Assembly (NCBI RefSeq): GCF_027594745.1
Contig: NZ_CP110854.1
Span: 2,026,501-2,090,500 of the forward strand
DNA from: Saprospira grandis
GTDB lineage: Bacteria > Bacteroidota > Bacteroidia > Chitinophagales > Saprospiraceae
Direction: 5' to 3'
Length of the DNA stretch: 64,000 bases
Position numbers and translations under genes: made by a program. Numbering within the stretch: the stretch's first letter is position 1; the number at the start of each line of letters is the position of its first letter. Shown here piece after piece: positions 15,559-24,126 of the stretch. The notes below the pieces were generated by a model, which had not been told where the DNA came from, did not search any database, and saw only the letters and a list, made by a program, of their open reading frames with translations.

Positions 15559-16851
15559 TTAGTTACGAACAATCGTGACAGGGCCTGTCAGGCGGCCAAG
15601 GCTGCCTCCCAGATTAATCACATAATAATAGGTGCCATCGGGCAGGGTTTGTCCGCCAAATTTCCCGTTCCAGTTATTTTGGTAATCGTCTGATTCAAAA
15701 ACGATATCGCCCCAGCGGTTAAAGATTTGGACCTGTCGTTTTTCTTGTAGGCTAATCAAATCAATGACCCAAAGGTCATTAATGCCATCATCATTTGGGC
15801 TAAAAGCAGAAGGGACCACAAACTCAAAGTCGGCCTTACAATTATAGACTGTATAAAAGGTATAATCGGTAAAATTGTCTAGTCCCTCGCGCAGGCTCAA
15901 TTGGCCGTTAGAGTTGCCCAAACCGCCACTAATAAAGGGCTGGCAGTTGCCGGTATTATCCCAGGCGCCAATTTCCTCCATAGAGGGGGCCCCGCCCAAA
16001 TCGTTGGGCCAGGTTCCGATATAGCGAACAATTTGCTGTTCGTTGGCATTAAAGTCGGGCCCTAGCATATTGCTATTTGATTGCAGTTGCAGACTAAGGT
16101 CGCTGCCGCCCATTTGCTCTTCTCGGATTTCCCAAGTTCGGCCAACAGAGGCATCATTGCGCAGGGCCCCCATTTCGCCATTTTCATAGACATTGGCAAA
16201 GAGGCGGACCCAATAGGCGTCTACATCTCCTTGGTTGCTAATTTGCGCAGGGCTATATTCGCCAGCGGCTAGGCCCAAGGGAAAATCTTTGCTTTCGCCA
16301 TTGCCTAGGCCCTCAATAATGAGGAAATCGCCATCGGCAGAGCCCGCAATACCTTGGCTCACCACAAAGCTGTTATCGCCATAGCTCAGTAGCGTAGGAG
16401 CTTGGCCATTATCGCCCAAACGCAGGTTTTGTCCATCCAAAAAGAGCAGGCCCGCCTGAAGGTCCAGTTGCTGGCGCACATGGGCATCTTCTCCCAACAA
16501 ATAGAGGCCATCACTATTATTGAGCATTAATTTGGGCAAAGAGGCCGAGGCCGCAGCCAATTGTTGGCTCTGCTGTTGGTTATAAAGTGTATTGGGCTGA
16601 ATAAACTGTATTTCGCCTTCTCCAGGCAGCTGAGCAGCAGCTCCCTGCTGCCAGTTTTGGCCATAAAACTGCAGCTCTCCCTGAGCCGCAGAATGCAATT
16701 GCCCATCTAGTTGCATATTGCCAAAAACGGCCATTTTATCTGCCGAACCAATACTCATCTGGGCATTATCGGCCACATAAATGGCTTCTTGTGCCCAAAT
16801 TGCAGCCGGCAGGCTCAATAAGGCCGAAAAAAGATAAGATCGTAATCGCAT
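15559..16851 (-). CDS. secreted surface protein with gliding-motility (CHU_C) C-terminal domain
   Basis: A 430-residue T9SS cargo. Signal MRLRSYLFSALLSLPAAIWA; a parallel beta-helix-like N-terminal region ('MSIGSADKMAVFGNMQLDG', repeated short strands) to about residue 150; a mid domain with 'WVRLFANVYENGEMGAL'; and from about residue 345 the type B sorting domain 'PSAFSPNDDGINDLWVIDL', 'VQIFNRWGDIVFES', 'WNGKFGGQTLPDGTYYYVI', 'GPVTIVRN'. These ends direct outer-membrane transport and cell-surface anchoring or release. Followed immediately by a PorP/SprF gene, the usual pairing. The N-terminal part has no enzyme motif; an adhesive role is inferred. Confidence 0.9.
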   Translation of the reverse strand: MRLRSYLFSALLSLPAAIWAQEAIYVADNAQMSIGSADKMAVFGNMQLDGQLHSAAQGELQFYGQNWQQGAAAQLPGEGEIQFIQPNTLYNQQQSQQLAAASASLPKLMLNNSDGLYLLGEDAHVRQQLDLQAGLLFLDGQNLRLGDNGQAPTLLSYGDNSFVVSQGIAGSADGDFLIIEGLGNGESKDFPLGLAAGEYSPAQISNQGDVDAYWVRLFANVYENGEMGALRNDASVGRTWEIREEQMGGSDLSLQLQSNSNMLGPDFNANEQQIVRYIGTWPNDLGGAPSMEEIGAWDNTGNCQPFISGGLGNSNGQLSLREGLDNFTDYTFYTVYNCKADFEFVVPSAFSPNDDGINDLWVIDLISLQEKRQVQIFNRWGDIVFESDDYQNNWNGKFGGQTLPDGTYYYVINLGGSLGRLTGPVTIVRN

Positions 16852-16930
16852 ATCATTTTATCTTAAAAAGGGGGATGAATCTATACTCAGCCCCCTTAGG
16901 TCTTAGAAAGAATAATCTCATTAAAGTTTT

Positions 16931-17063
16931 GGGGCGTTACTCCTTACAGTCGTCGAAGACGGCTTGCAGCCTTGTTGTCCGCCTTCGGCAGGCGCTACGT
17001 TTACTCCCGTTGGTCGTCGAACTGTGGACTAAAGTCCTTGTTGTAGCAGCTCGCTGCTGTTTT
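16931..17063 (+). repeat. two copies of short repeat D upstream of element copy 7
   Basis: GGGGC is followed by repeat D (GTTACTCC at 16936, then GTCGTCGAA, GGCTTGCAGCCTTGTTGT) to 16979, a GCCTTCGGCAGGC hairpin and a second diverged D copy at 17000-17044. D recurs near 27791, 34302 and 34460. Confidence 0.7.
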
Positions 17064-17193
17064 GGGGCCTCCGCTGCGGCTTCGCCTTGCGGCGCTACGT
17101 TACAGGGCTCGCTGTTCGCTCGGCCCTTCGCTTTTTTCGCTTTGCTCAAAAAGCTCGGTCTGGCCTTCGGCCACCCTTTCACATCGCTAGGCC
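17064..17193 (+). repeat. GC-rich hairpin element, copy 7 (type A)
   Basis: GGGGCCTCCGCTGCGGCTTC start, core GCTCGCTGTTCGCTCGGCCC, an A/T-rich second hairpin (GCTTTTT ... AAAAAGC), third GGCCTTCGGCC and end CACATCGCTAGGCC. Joined on its left to the D-repeat block. Confidence 0.88.
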
Positions 17194-17209
17194 GTGGGCC
17201 CTTTGGGCC

Positions 17210-17233
17210 CTAGCGGGGGCAAGCCCCCGCTAG
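17210..17233 (-). terminator. GC-rich hairpin after the S74 adhesin gene
   Basis: CTAGCGGGGGC (17210-17220) pairs perfectly with GCCCCCGCTAG (17223-17233) over 11 bases. It lies nine bases past the stop on the minus strand. There is no clear T-tract, so termination is a guess. Confidence 0.45.
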
Positions 17234-17241
17234 CTGGACCA

Positions 17242-19632
17242 CTACTTTTTGTCGTTGAGCAATTGCTCTAGGCGCTGCATACGAGCTTCCAAATCAGAAA
17301 GCTTTTTGCTTTGGGCCTCAATAGTAGCTGCTTGCTCATCAATAATGAGTTGTTGTTCTTTGTTTACTTCAATCAAGATGGGAATGATACCGTCATAGTT
17401 CACCAAATAGTGGCCTTGGTCGCTTTGCTGTACCAACTCAGGAGCTACTTCCTTAAGCTCTTGGGCCATAATACCCAAAGTCGTGTTTGCAGGAGTTCCT
17501 TTTTTGATATCCTCTTCACACTGTTTGTAGGTATAGCGGTATCCGTTTAGTTTGCTAAGCGCCTGTAGACCCGTACCGGCTAGGGTTTGGATGTTGTGCT
17601 TGAGGTTGCGGTCAGAGGTTTGGAAGTACTGGCCGTTTTGTTCAATGTAAGCTACCTGAACATGTCCATCTTCTTCCCAGAACTGAATGAGGCGGCTATC
17701 ACCAGGAGACATTAAGACCAGCCTATCGCCATCGGTAAACATACCGGTATCTTCTCCTGGGTCGGTTCCCCAGAATACGCCATTCGCACCAGAAAAGCTG
17801 CTGTTATTTAGGTCTCCTGTGCCATACTTAATTTCTGCATCTTTAGCAAAGGCAGAAATTTCGTAGTGCGTATTTGTAGATACAGTGGTCCAAACAGAAG
17901 TAGCAGTAGGTAGGGTCACCGAGTTCCCGCCAGCAATGCTCAAGGTAGAGCCAGAAACAGAAAGGGTCTGGTTGTCTGCGCCACTAATGTTAATAGAGTT
18001 TCCTCCAGCAATAGTCAAGACATCACCAGACAACGAAAGGGTTTGGTTGTCATTGTCTGTGGGCGTTTGCCAGCTTGCTAGACCTGTTGCATCAGAAGTG
18101 AGGACACGACCAGCGGCGGCCCCTGTACGCATACGGATTTGGCCATTAACATCTAGGCGGGCTGTGGGAGTGCTGGTGCCAAGCCCTAGGTCTCCTGTTT
18201 GAGTGAGGACCATGCGGGTAGTGGCACTACGGCCCGATGCCGTATGTATGCCTGTTCCTAAGGCAAATTTGAGTTTATTTTGGTCTCCTTCATCTAGAAA
18301 GATAGAGGCATCTTGGGCGGCTGTGTTGGTATAGAAACTATAGCCCGCCTGAGAGCTTCCGCCACCATTTGCATTAACAACAATACCGGCAAAGCCATTA
18401 GCAGTATTGCTACTAACTTCTACGGTAGACCAGGTTTCTGTACGGTTAGGACCAATTGCTGTAAAGTAAGAGTTGGGAGCCACATAAATTCTTGGGGTTG
18501 CGTTTGTCCCAATCTGAAAGCTTCTGTTATCTGCTGTGCCCAGATAATTGGAGGCATTAGTTCCTGTATTACCATTTAGGCCCCAAGCAGTAGGCAAAGT
18601 GACCGAGTTACCGCCAGTAATAGACAAATTGCTTCCAGACAAAGAAAGCGTTTGGTTGTCGGTATTGACACCTGCAATGTTTACCGAGTTCCCTCCAGCA
18701 ATGCTCAAGCTAGAGCCAGATAATGCTAGCGTTTGGTTATCGGTATTATCTAGGTAAGGCGTAAGGTCAATGCTACCGCCATTAGAAACCGTTAGGGTAT
18801 TCCCGCTCAGGGTAATAGTTTGGGCATCGGTATTGTCTAGATAAGGACTAAGGTCGATGCTGTTTCCATTAGAAATAGCGAGGGTGTTTCCTGTAAGCGT
18901 CACCGTTTGGTTATCGGTATTATCTAGATAGGGAGTAAGGTCTACCGAGTTGGCATTTTGGATAGAGAGGGTATTTCCAGAAAGAGCGATAGTTTGGTTA
19001 TCGGTCCCTTGAGGAAGAGTGACGGTGTTACCGCCTGCAATAGTGAGGTCGGCCCCAGAAACAGAAAGCGTTTGGTTATCGGTATTGTCCAAATAAGGCG
19101 TAAGGTCAATGCTACCGCCATTAGAAACCGTTAGGGTATTCCCGCTCAGGGTAATAGTTTGGGCATCGGTATTGTCTAGATAAGGACTAAGGTCAACTGA
19201 GTTGGCATTTTGGATAGAGAGTGTATTTCCAGCCAGGTTAAGGTTTTGGTTATCGCTACCTGCGGGCAGCGTAATCGCATTTCCGCCTGAGATAGAGAGC
19301 ACACCATTGTTAAGCGTTAGCGTTTGGGCATCTTCAATAGTTAACCAGCTATTGGCTACAGTATTCCAGTATTGGAACTGGTCGAGGTCGGAGTTAAAGA
19401 TGAGGAGCGAGTTCGCATTTTGGGGGTCAAAGCCCGCTGCATTGCTAATATCATCTCGTTGGGTGGAGTTCATCCGAGGGATGAGGATACCCTTTTGTTG
19501 GCTTTCTAGCTCGAGCAGAGAGCTCTGTTGAATGCTATTGGGGTTGTCACCAATTTTAACTTGGGCCTTGAGGGTCCCCCAGCAGAGGCCAGCGGGGAGC
19601 AGCAGGGATAGGAGTAATTTTTTTGTTCTCAT
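17242..19632 (-). CDS. secreted repeat adhesin with C-terminal S74 intramolecular chaperone domain
   Basis: A 796-residue tail-fibre-like protein. Signal MRTKKLLLSLLLPAGLCWGT; 'QQSSLLELESQQKGILIPRM' is a conserved N-cap of such Bacteroidota proteins. Residues ~85-385 hold tandem ~20-25-residue beta repeats ('NTDNQTLSLSG', 'LSIAGGNSVTLP', 'SIDLTPYL'). A stalk follows, then from residue 673 the peptidase S74 domain with Ser-Lys dyad (S673, K678 in SDRNLK) and 'LGIMAQELKEVAPELV', and finally a coiled coil ('LEARMQRLEQLL'). S74 domains help trimer folding and then cut themselves off. DNA repeats (98 identical bases at 18758-18855 and 19097-19194) would allow length change. It lies next to the PorP/CHU_C pair; no T9SS sorting domain is seen. 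Confidence 0.88.
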   Translation of the reverse strand: MRTKKLLLSLLLPAGLCWGTLKAQVKIGDNPNSIQQSSLLELESQQKGILIPRMNSTQRDDISNAAGFDPQNANSLLIFNSDLDQFQYWNTVANSWLTIEDAQTLTLNNGVLSISGGNAITLPAGSDNQNLNLAGNTLSIQNANSVDLSPYLDNTDAQTITLSGNTLTVSNGGSIDLTPYLDNTDNQTLSVSGADLTIAGGNTVTLPQGTDNQTIALSGNTLSIQNANSVDLTPYLDNTDNQTVTLTGNTLAISNGNSIDLSPYLDNTDAQTITLSGNTLTVSNGGSIDLTPYLDNTDNQTLALSGSSLSIAGGNSVNIAGVNTDNQTLSLSGSNLSITGGNSVTLPTAWGLNGNTGTNASNYLGTADNRSFQIGTNATPRIYVAPNSYFTAIGPNRTETWSTVEVSSNTANGFAGIVVNANGGGSSQAGYSFYTNTAAQDASIFLDEGDQNKLKFALGTGIHTASGRSATTRMVLTQTGDLGLGTSTPTARLDVNGQIRMRTGAAAGRVLTSDATGLASWQTPTDNDNQTLSLSGDVLTIAGGNSINISGADNQTLSVSGSTLSIAGGNSVTLPTATSVWTTVSTNTHYEISAFAKDAEIKYGTGDLNNSSFSGANGVFWGTDPGEDTGMFTDGDRLVLMSPGDSRLIQFWEEDGHVQVAYIEQNGQYFQTSDRNLKHNIQTLAGTGLQALSKLNGYRYTYKQCEEDIKKGTPANTTLGIMAQELKEVAPELVQQSDQGHYLVNYDGIIPILIEVNKEQQLIIDEQAATIEAQSKKLSDLEARMQRLEQLLNDKK
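18758..19194 (-). repeat. 98-bp identical direct repeats inside the adhesin gene
   Basis: Bases 18758-18855 and 19097-19194 are identical and 339 bases apart, a multiple of three (113 codons). Recombination between them would delete or add 113 residues without a frameshift. Confidence 0.85.
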
Positions 19633-19673
19633 AGAATGCTGGTATATAGTGATTTATCTAGTTAAACTTTGCT

Positions 19674-19681
19674 CAAATATA
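19674..19681 (-). promoter_or_regulatory. promoter -7 box TATATTTG
   Basis: TATATTTG on the minus strand, 41 bases before the adhesin ATG (19632). Fits TAnnTTTG; no upstream TTTG at 19-21 bases. Confidence 0.5.
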
Positions 19682-19793
19682 GCTGTGGGAAGTTTGTGTT
19701 TCCTAAAAAAAGGATGTGACAAAAGGTAGACAAGCTATTTTTTAGCAAAAAAACTATGTTATAAATTATCCTTTAGTTCGTAGCTTGAGGCTG

Positions 19794-19932
19794 TTGCTTG
19801 CAGAGCAAGCAATTTCTTGATCAGATAAAAATGATGCTTAGGATCAAGCGCTCTAATTATAGCCTTAAGAAAGGCTGTGTAACCCTTTTTAAGAAAAAGC
19901 TAATTTTGACCTATTCAGTTAAGCTTTTTTAT
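19794..19932. other. cluster of four hairpins in a long gene-free region
   Basis: In the ~540-base gap between the adhesin and the kinase: TTGCTTGC/GCAAGCAA (19794-19812), CTTGATC/GATCAAG (19816 to ~19840), AGCCTT/AAGGCT (~19861-19876) followed shortly by a T-run, and AAAAGCT/AGCTTTT (~19893-19932). No open frame longer than a few codons shows coding character. Possibly a small RNA or a structured leader; strand unclear. Confidence 0.35.
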
Positions 19933-19992
19933 GCATTATAAATACTAGTAACTCTTAACAATTCTATCAGGATTTAGAGGAGCGAAGCGACT

Positions 19993-20119
19993 GGCTGAGG
20001 GATGGAAAGCAGTGGCCCGCAGGGCCAGACCGAGCAAAAAAGCGCAGCTTTTTTGCGAAGGGCCGAGCGAATAGCGAGCTGCGACACAGCCCGACCCGCC
20101 CGCAGGGCGGGGCAGCCCC
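19993..20119 (-). repeat. GC-rich hairpin element, copy 8 (type C)
   Basis: Minus-strand start GGGGCTGCCCCGCCCTGCGG at 20119; 'GGTCGGGCTGTGTCGCAGC', core TCGCTATTCGCTCGGCCC, second hairpin GCAAAAAAGCTGCGC and its partner, third GGCCCTGCGGGCC, end CATCCCTCAGCC. It lies directly upstream of the kinase gene; the kinase frame is open across it, which gives a false longer start. Confidence 0.87.
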
Positions 20120-20175
20120 AAAAAATGCGTATAATTACAAGCGTCTACAGATTATATATTAACAGCAACTGTAAA

Positions 20176-22446
20176 ATGAAATTACCTCATCTCCCCCTAT
20201 TAGTTGTTTGTCTTTGTTGTTTTGGGTCTAGTTTATTGGCTCAGAATGGATTAGACAGTTTGTATCGGGCCTATTACAGCTTATCTTTTGAGGAGGACCG
20301 GGCTATCAAGACGCAGATACTGGCTGATATTATTACTCAGGAAACCTATAGAAACCCTGATTTGGCGCTTCGGCAAATTGATAGTTTGGCCTATATACAG
20401 TGCAAGTATGGGAGTTATCAGCAGTGCATAGATGTCAATTATCGAATTCGGGGGAGTTATTATGCGGCTTTGGGCCAAAAGGTGCAGGCCTTGAAATACT
20501 ACAGAAGCTATATTGATTCGGCTGAGATTAGTGGCTGGGGTGGGGGCTATTTCCTTATAGATGTGGGCAATATTTACTACAGCTTCAATTTGAATCCTTT
20601 GGCCAGAAAACTCTACCAAAGGGCCGAGCAAATATTTAGAAAAGAAAAGCATCTAAAGGGCTTATCTACCGTTTATGGCAACTATGGCTTATTGGCTCAG
20701 CGGCAAGATAGTTTGCAGGCGGCTATTGGCTATACCCAGCAAGCGATTCACTATCAGTTGCAGGCCGATACGATTCCGATGCAGCTAGCTCATGCCTATA
20801 CTATTTTGGGCAAAATGTATGAGCGCAATGGGGAATATGATAAAGCTGAAGAAGTCCTAAATAAGGCGATTAAAACCTTTGAGGAACATCAAAGCATTAG
20901 TGAATATCAACAGTTTAAGGGCTATCATTTAAGCGCCTATGCCTACCTTATTGAGGTCCATGAGAAAAAAGGAGAAACAAAAAAGGCCAAATATATTTTA
21001 GAGGAATTACTGCCTGAGGTAGAGCAGAAAATATTGAGCATAGATAATGTTGACTTTTATTTATCTATTGCATCTACTCAAATGGAATTGGGCAATATGG
21101 AGCAAGCAGCAAGCAGTTTGCAAAAGGTGGAAACGCTTTTATTGGGCCAAAAAAATAACCATTTGCGCCTGAGTCTGGACCAAGCCTGGGCCAAATACTA
21201 TAATCTTTCTGGCGAGGATAAGTTGGCTGCCAAAAAATGGCAAAATAACTTTGAGCAAATAAAAGAAATAAGAAAACAAGATAGCCGCTCGCTTTCGCTA
21301 AGCGAGCTGCTGTTGCAGCAGGAAAAAGACCATATGATCCAGCTGCAAAAGCAAAGCCTAAGAAGTGCAGAAAAGCAGGGCTATTATTTGTTCCTTATTG
21401 TTATCATTAGTTTGTTGGCGCTTCTCTCTACTAGCCTTTTTTTATGGAAAATCAAGGCCAAAAACAAAATACTGAGCAATTACGCCCAAATTATTAGCCG
21501 CTCTAATGAGAACAAAAAAACCTTGTTGTCGGTTATTGGGCACGACCTGCGCAACCCCTTCAATTATTTGCTCCACCAAAGCCATATCCTGCTCGAGCGC
21601 TTTCAGCATGAGGATGGTCTTGTTACTTATGCCGACCTACAACAGCTGGAGCAAAGCAGCAAGCAAATTTACCTGATGATGGAGGAGCTGCTCCAATGGG
21701 TCCGCTTAGAAGACCGAGACCTCAGCGCCAATTACCAAAAAGAAAATCTCAGCCAGTTGCTGCATGAAGTCTTGGCGCAAGAAGAGGATCTGCTGCAGCA
21801 GTCGGTCCTCCATATAAATGTAGAGCTGCCCAAAGCGATTTATCTAGAAACAGATGCCAATCTGCTCAAAATTATTTTCCGAAATATGCTGATGAATGCC
21901 GCTAAGCATAGCCAAGCCCATGAGCAAATTCGCCTCAAGGCAACCGTAGAGAATAACCAACTTTTGGTCTCTATCCAAAACCCTGGCATCATGCCTAGCC
22001 AAGCAGTAGAGAACCTAGATCAAGAAGAGCAGCTCGACCGCGTATTTAAGGGCCAAGGCCTTGGCCTGAGAATCATTAAGCAGCTGAGCCAGCAATTAGG
22101 ACTGAGCTTTGAAATTGGCCAAGGCGAAACGGGCTATGTGGCGGCTAGCCTCCTTTGGCCCCCAGGTACCCCCATCAAATTAGAAGAGGCTGCCCGCCAA
22201 GCGCATCAACTTGAAGACCCTAAGGAAACCTACTCTCCAGGATTTTTAAGTACTTTGCAGCAGCAAAACCTCTTGCAATTCGAAATCTACGAGGCCCAAC
22301 CGCTTTATGTCGCCTTGAAGGAGATTGCAAAAGAAAACTGTAGCCCCGCAGATCAGCGGCTGTTTCAACTCCTAGAAGATGCCGTCTATGAAGGCGATCG
22401 CCAAAAACTAGAAGAACTTTACGAAATTATCAATCATGCCCACTAA
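20176..22446 (+). CDS. TPR-containing sensor histidine kinase
   Basis: A 756-residue kinase. The ATG at 20176 is chosen because it opens a signal peptide (MKLPHLPLLVVCLCCFGSSL); the frame extends left only through repeat DNA. Residues ~25-390 are helical TPR repeats ('HAYTILGKMYERNGEYDKAE'), predicted periplasmic. One membrane helix is at ~403-425 ('YYLFLIVIISLLALLSTSLF'). The HisKA box has His456 in 'SVIGHDLRNPF'; the ATPase has the N box 'IIFRNMLMNAAKHS' and 'GQGLGLRII'. The D-box glycine region is short and diverged ('LVSIQNPGIM'). A ~90-residue C-terminal extension follows, possibly for regulator contact. It overlaps the response-regulator gene by 11 bases. Confidence 0.93.
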   Translation: MKLPHLPLLVVCLCCFGSSLLAQNGLDSLYRAYYSLSFEEDRAIKTQILADIITQETYRNPDLALRQIDSLAYIQCKYGSYQQCIDVNYRIRGSYYAALGQKVQALKYYRSYIDSAEISGWGGGYFLIDVGNIYYSFNLNPLARKLYQRAEQIFRKEKHLKGLSTVYGNYGLLAQRQDSLQAAIGYTQQAIHYQLQADTIPMQLAHAYTILGKMYERNGEYDKAEEVLNKAIKTFEEHQSISEYQQFKGYHLSAYAYLIEVHEKKGETKKAKYILEELLPEVEQKILSIDNVDFYLSIASTQMELGNMEQAASSLQKVETLLLGQKNNHLRLSLDQAWAKYYNLSGEDKLAAKKWQNNFEQIKEIRKQDSRSLSLSELLLQQEKDHMIQLQKQSLRSAEKQGYYLFLIVIISLLALLSTSLFLWKIKAKNKILSNYAQIISRSNENKKTLLSVIGHDLRNPFNYLLHQSHILLERFQHEDGLVTYADLQQLEQSSKQIYLMMEELLQWVRLEDRDLSANYQKENLSQLLHEVLAQEEDLLQQSVLHINVELPKAIYLETDANLLKIIFRNMLMNAAKHSQAHEQIRLKATVENNQLLVSIQNPGIMPSQAVENLDQEEQLDRVFKGQGLGLRIIKQLSQQLGLSFEIGQGETGYVAASLLWPPGTPIKLEEAARQAHQLEDPKETYSPGFLSTLQQQNLLQFEIYEAQPLYVALKEIAKENCSPADQRLFQLLEDAVYEGDRQKLEELYEIINHAH

Positions 22447-23305
22447 CAATCACCAGATCTTAGCTGGAAAAACTATTCTGATTGCCGAAGATGACCCCCG
22501 AAATCGACGTGCAATTATTCAACTCTTTGCCAATTGGTCGCCAACGACCCAAATCCTGATGGCTCTAGATGGCCAACAATGCCTCGATATTATGGCCCAA
22601 AGATCCGTAGACCTCATTTTACTGGATTGGGATATGCCCCGAATGAATGGCCTCGACTTGCTGCAAGAACTCCAAAAAGAACAATATCTGCCCTATAAAA
22701 ATATTCCAATTGTGGTCTATACCGGCGCCATGACCGATAGCCTCCATCTCGCTAAGGCCCTAGAGTATGGGGCCATTGATTTTCTCCGAAAACCCGCTCC
22801 CCCCATCGAGTTATTGGCCCGAATTAAGTCGATCCTCAAACAAAAAGAATGGCAGCAACAAATGAAGGCCGCCGAGGCCGAAGTTAAAGCCCTACAACTC
22901 AAACAGCTCCAAAAAGATTTGCAACAGTCGCTGCTGGTCCTCGCGCACAAAAATGAATTATTGCTCGAACTCAAAGCTAAAATCGAGGACACTAGCATCC
23001 AACGCCAACGCCTCCTCCGAGAAATTAACCAACTCATTGAGGCCGAAGATTATTGGCTGCCCTTCCTCCAACAGTTCCAACAAATGGAACCCGATTATCA
23101 ACAAAAATTGATGCAAATCGCCCCCGATATCTCTCCCGCAGAACTCCGCCTGGCGGTCCTGATTCGGGCCGACCTCGATAGCAAAAGTATCGCTCAATTA
23201 CTCAATATTAGTTTGCATGGCGTGAAGAAAAGCCGCTACAGAATCCGAAAAAAATTAGATTTAGAGACGAATGATAGCTTAGATAAGTTTCTGAAAAACA
23301 TATAG
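22436..23305 (+). CDS. response regulator with LuxR-like helix-turn-helix output
   Basis: A 289-residue partner of the upstream kinase. The receiver domain spans about residues 12-135: acidic pair D19/D20 in 'IAEDDPRNRR', phosphoacceptor Asp64 in 'LILLDWDMPRMNG', Thr in 'VVYTGAM' and Lys in 'FLRKPAPP'. A long coiled coil links it (about 140-205, 'LQKDLQQSLLVLAHKNELLL'). The output 'ISPAELRLAVLIRADLDSKS' with 'IAQLLNISLHGVKKSRYRIRKKL' is the HTH found in two-component regulators of Bacteroidota with TPR kinases. The start overlaps the kinase stop (22436-22446), so translation is coupled. Confidence 0.92.
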   Translation: MPTNNHQILAGKTILIAEDDPRNRRAIIQLFANWSPTTQILMALDGQQCLDIMAQRSVDLILLDWDMPRMNGLDLLQELQKEQYLPYKNIPIVVYTGAMTDSLHLAKALEYGAIDFLRKPAPPIELLARIKSILKQKEWQQQMKAAEAEVKALQLKQLQKDLQQSLLVLAHKNELLLELKAKIEDTSIQRQRLLREINQLIEAEDYWLPFLQQFQQMEPDYQQKLMQIAPDISPAELRLAVLIRADLDSKSIAQLLNISLHGVKKSRYRIRKKLDLETNDSLDKFLKNI

Positions 23306-23431
23306 TTATCGTTGTCCACTTCTTGTCCACCCCCTTTTTTTTGAAAAGCTGCGAAAAGGGCCGTTCTTGTGCTTGACAATAATCCAATTAGCTTTTGCTA
23401 TGACGATTAGGGTGTAGTGTAATTTTGCTTG

Positions 23432-23473
23432 GCATTATCCGTTTACAAAAGGGGCGGATAATGCTATTTTTTT
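23432..23473 (+). terminator. intrinsic terminator of the two-component operon
   Basis: GCATTATCCG (23432-23441) pairs with CGGATAATGC (23455-23464) and is followed by TATTTTTTT. It is 127 bases past the regulator stop; the bases between (with two TTGTCCAC copies near 23313-23332) show no gene. Confidence 0.8.
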
Positions 23474-23515
23474 GCCCCTATAGGTGTTTCCCTTTTGTTT
23501 TTTTTGGGGCTGCCC

Positions 23516-23644
23516 ACTCGCTTCGCTCAGGTCGGGCTGTGTCGCAGCTCGCTGTTCGCTCGGCCCTGCGCGGGCTGCGCCCGCTGGGTCTGGCGCTTCG
23601 CGCCACTGCTGTCCATCCCTCAGCCTGCGGGCCTTCGGCCCTGC
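23516..23644 (+). repeat. GC-rich hairpin element, copy 9 (type C)
   Basis: GGGGCTGCCC after eight Ts, 'GGTCGGGCTGTGTCGCAGC', core TCGCTGTTCGCTCGGCCC, second hairpin GCGGGCTGCGCCCGC, third GGCGCTTCGCGCC, end CATCCCTCAGCC plus a GGGCCTTCGGCCC hairpin. Confidence 0.87.
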
Positions 23645-23651
23645 AAAACCG

Positions 23652-23686
23652 AAAAAAGCGGCAGTTGACTAAATCAACTGCCGCTT
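23652..23686 (-). terminator. intrinsic terminator of the toxin/immunity pair
   Basis: Arms AAGCGGCAGTTGA (23656-23668) and 23674-23686 pair perfectly over 13 bases with a five-base loop; on the minus strand six Ts follow. It lies 28 bases past the immunity gene stop. Confidence 0.88.
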
Positions 23687-23714
23687 AGCGTACTATAAAA
23701 TTATATGTAAATCA

Positions 23715-24122
23715 CTATCTCCACTCACGGTCAGTAACCCACTCTACTTCTGGGGGCTCAGTAGCCAGCACCTCAAACATATCTTCTAGGCCCATCATAT
23801 AATGAACAACCTCTTCCTTTTTGAAGTAAACACCCAAAGATTCTTCCATTATCCAGTCAACAAAATCAGAGCCACTAATTGTAATCAATGAAAAACTGGT
23901 AGTTAAAGCAGGAAATGATCCTATTCGATAAGACTCATTGAAGGAGCGATAACCCAAAAAGAAATCAAATTTAACCCTTAAAAAAGGCTCTCCCTTCTTA
24001 TCATCTCCTGTCGTCAAAATAATCTCTAAATCACTAGAATTGTCTATAACCCTTTGCACATAAAGCTCCTCTGGAAGATTAGGTAGTGGCTCCCAAGCTT
24101 CTACTTTGATTTCGTTTTTCAT
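23715..24122 (-). CDS. probable immunity protein of a polymorphic toxin
   Basis: A 135-residue acidic cytoplasmic protein with no signal or membrane segment. 'FLGYRSFNESYRI' in mid-protein and the ending 'YMMGLEDMFEVLATEPPEVEW' have the look of small single-domain immunity proteins found behind toxin tails; I cannot name the family. It follows the toxin-tail frame by four bases on the same strand, the standard toxin-immunity order, and ends in a strong terminator. Its codon use is less GC-rich than neighbours. The role of neutralising the upstream module is inferred from position and appearance only. Confidence 0.5.
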   Translation of the reverse strand: MKNEIKVEAWEPLPNLPEELYVQRVIDNSSDLEIILTTGDDKKGEPFLRVKFDFFLGYRSFNESYRIGSFPALTTSFSLITISGSDFVDWIMEESLGVYFKKEEVVHYMMGLEDMFEVLATEPPEVEWVTDREWR

Positions 24123-24126
24123 AAAA

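Noticed and set aside
20002..20175. A longer N-terminus for the histidine kinase
   Set aside because: It would translate repeat copy 8; the signal peptide starts at the ATG at 20176.
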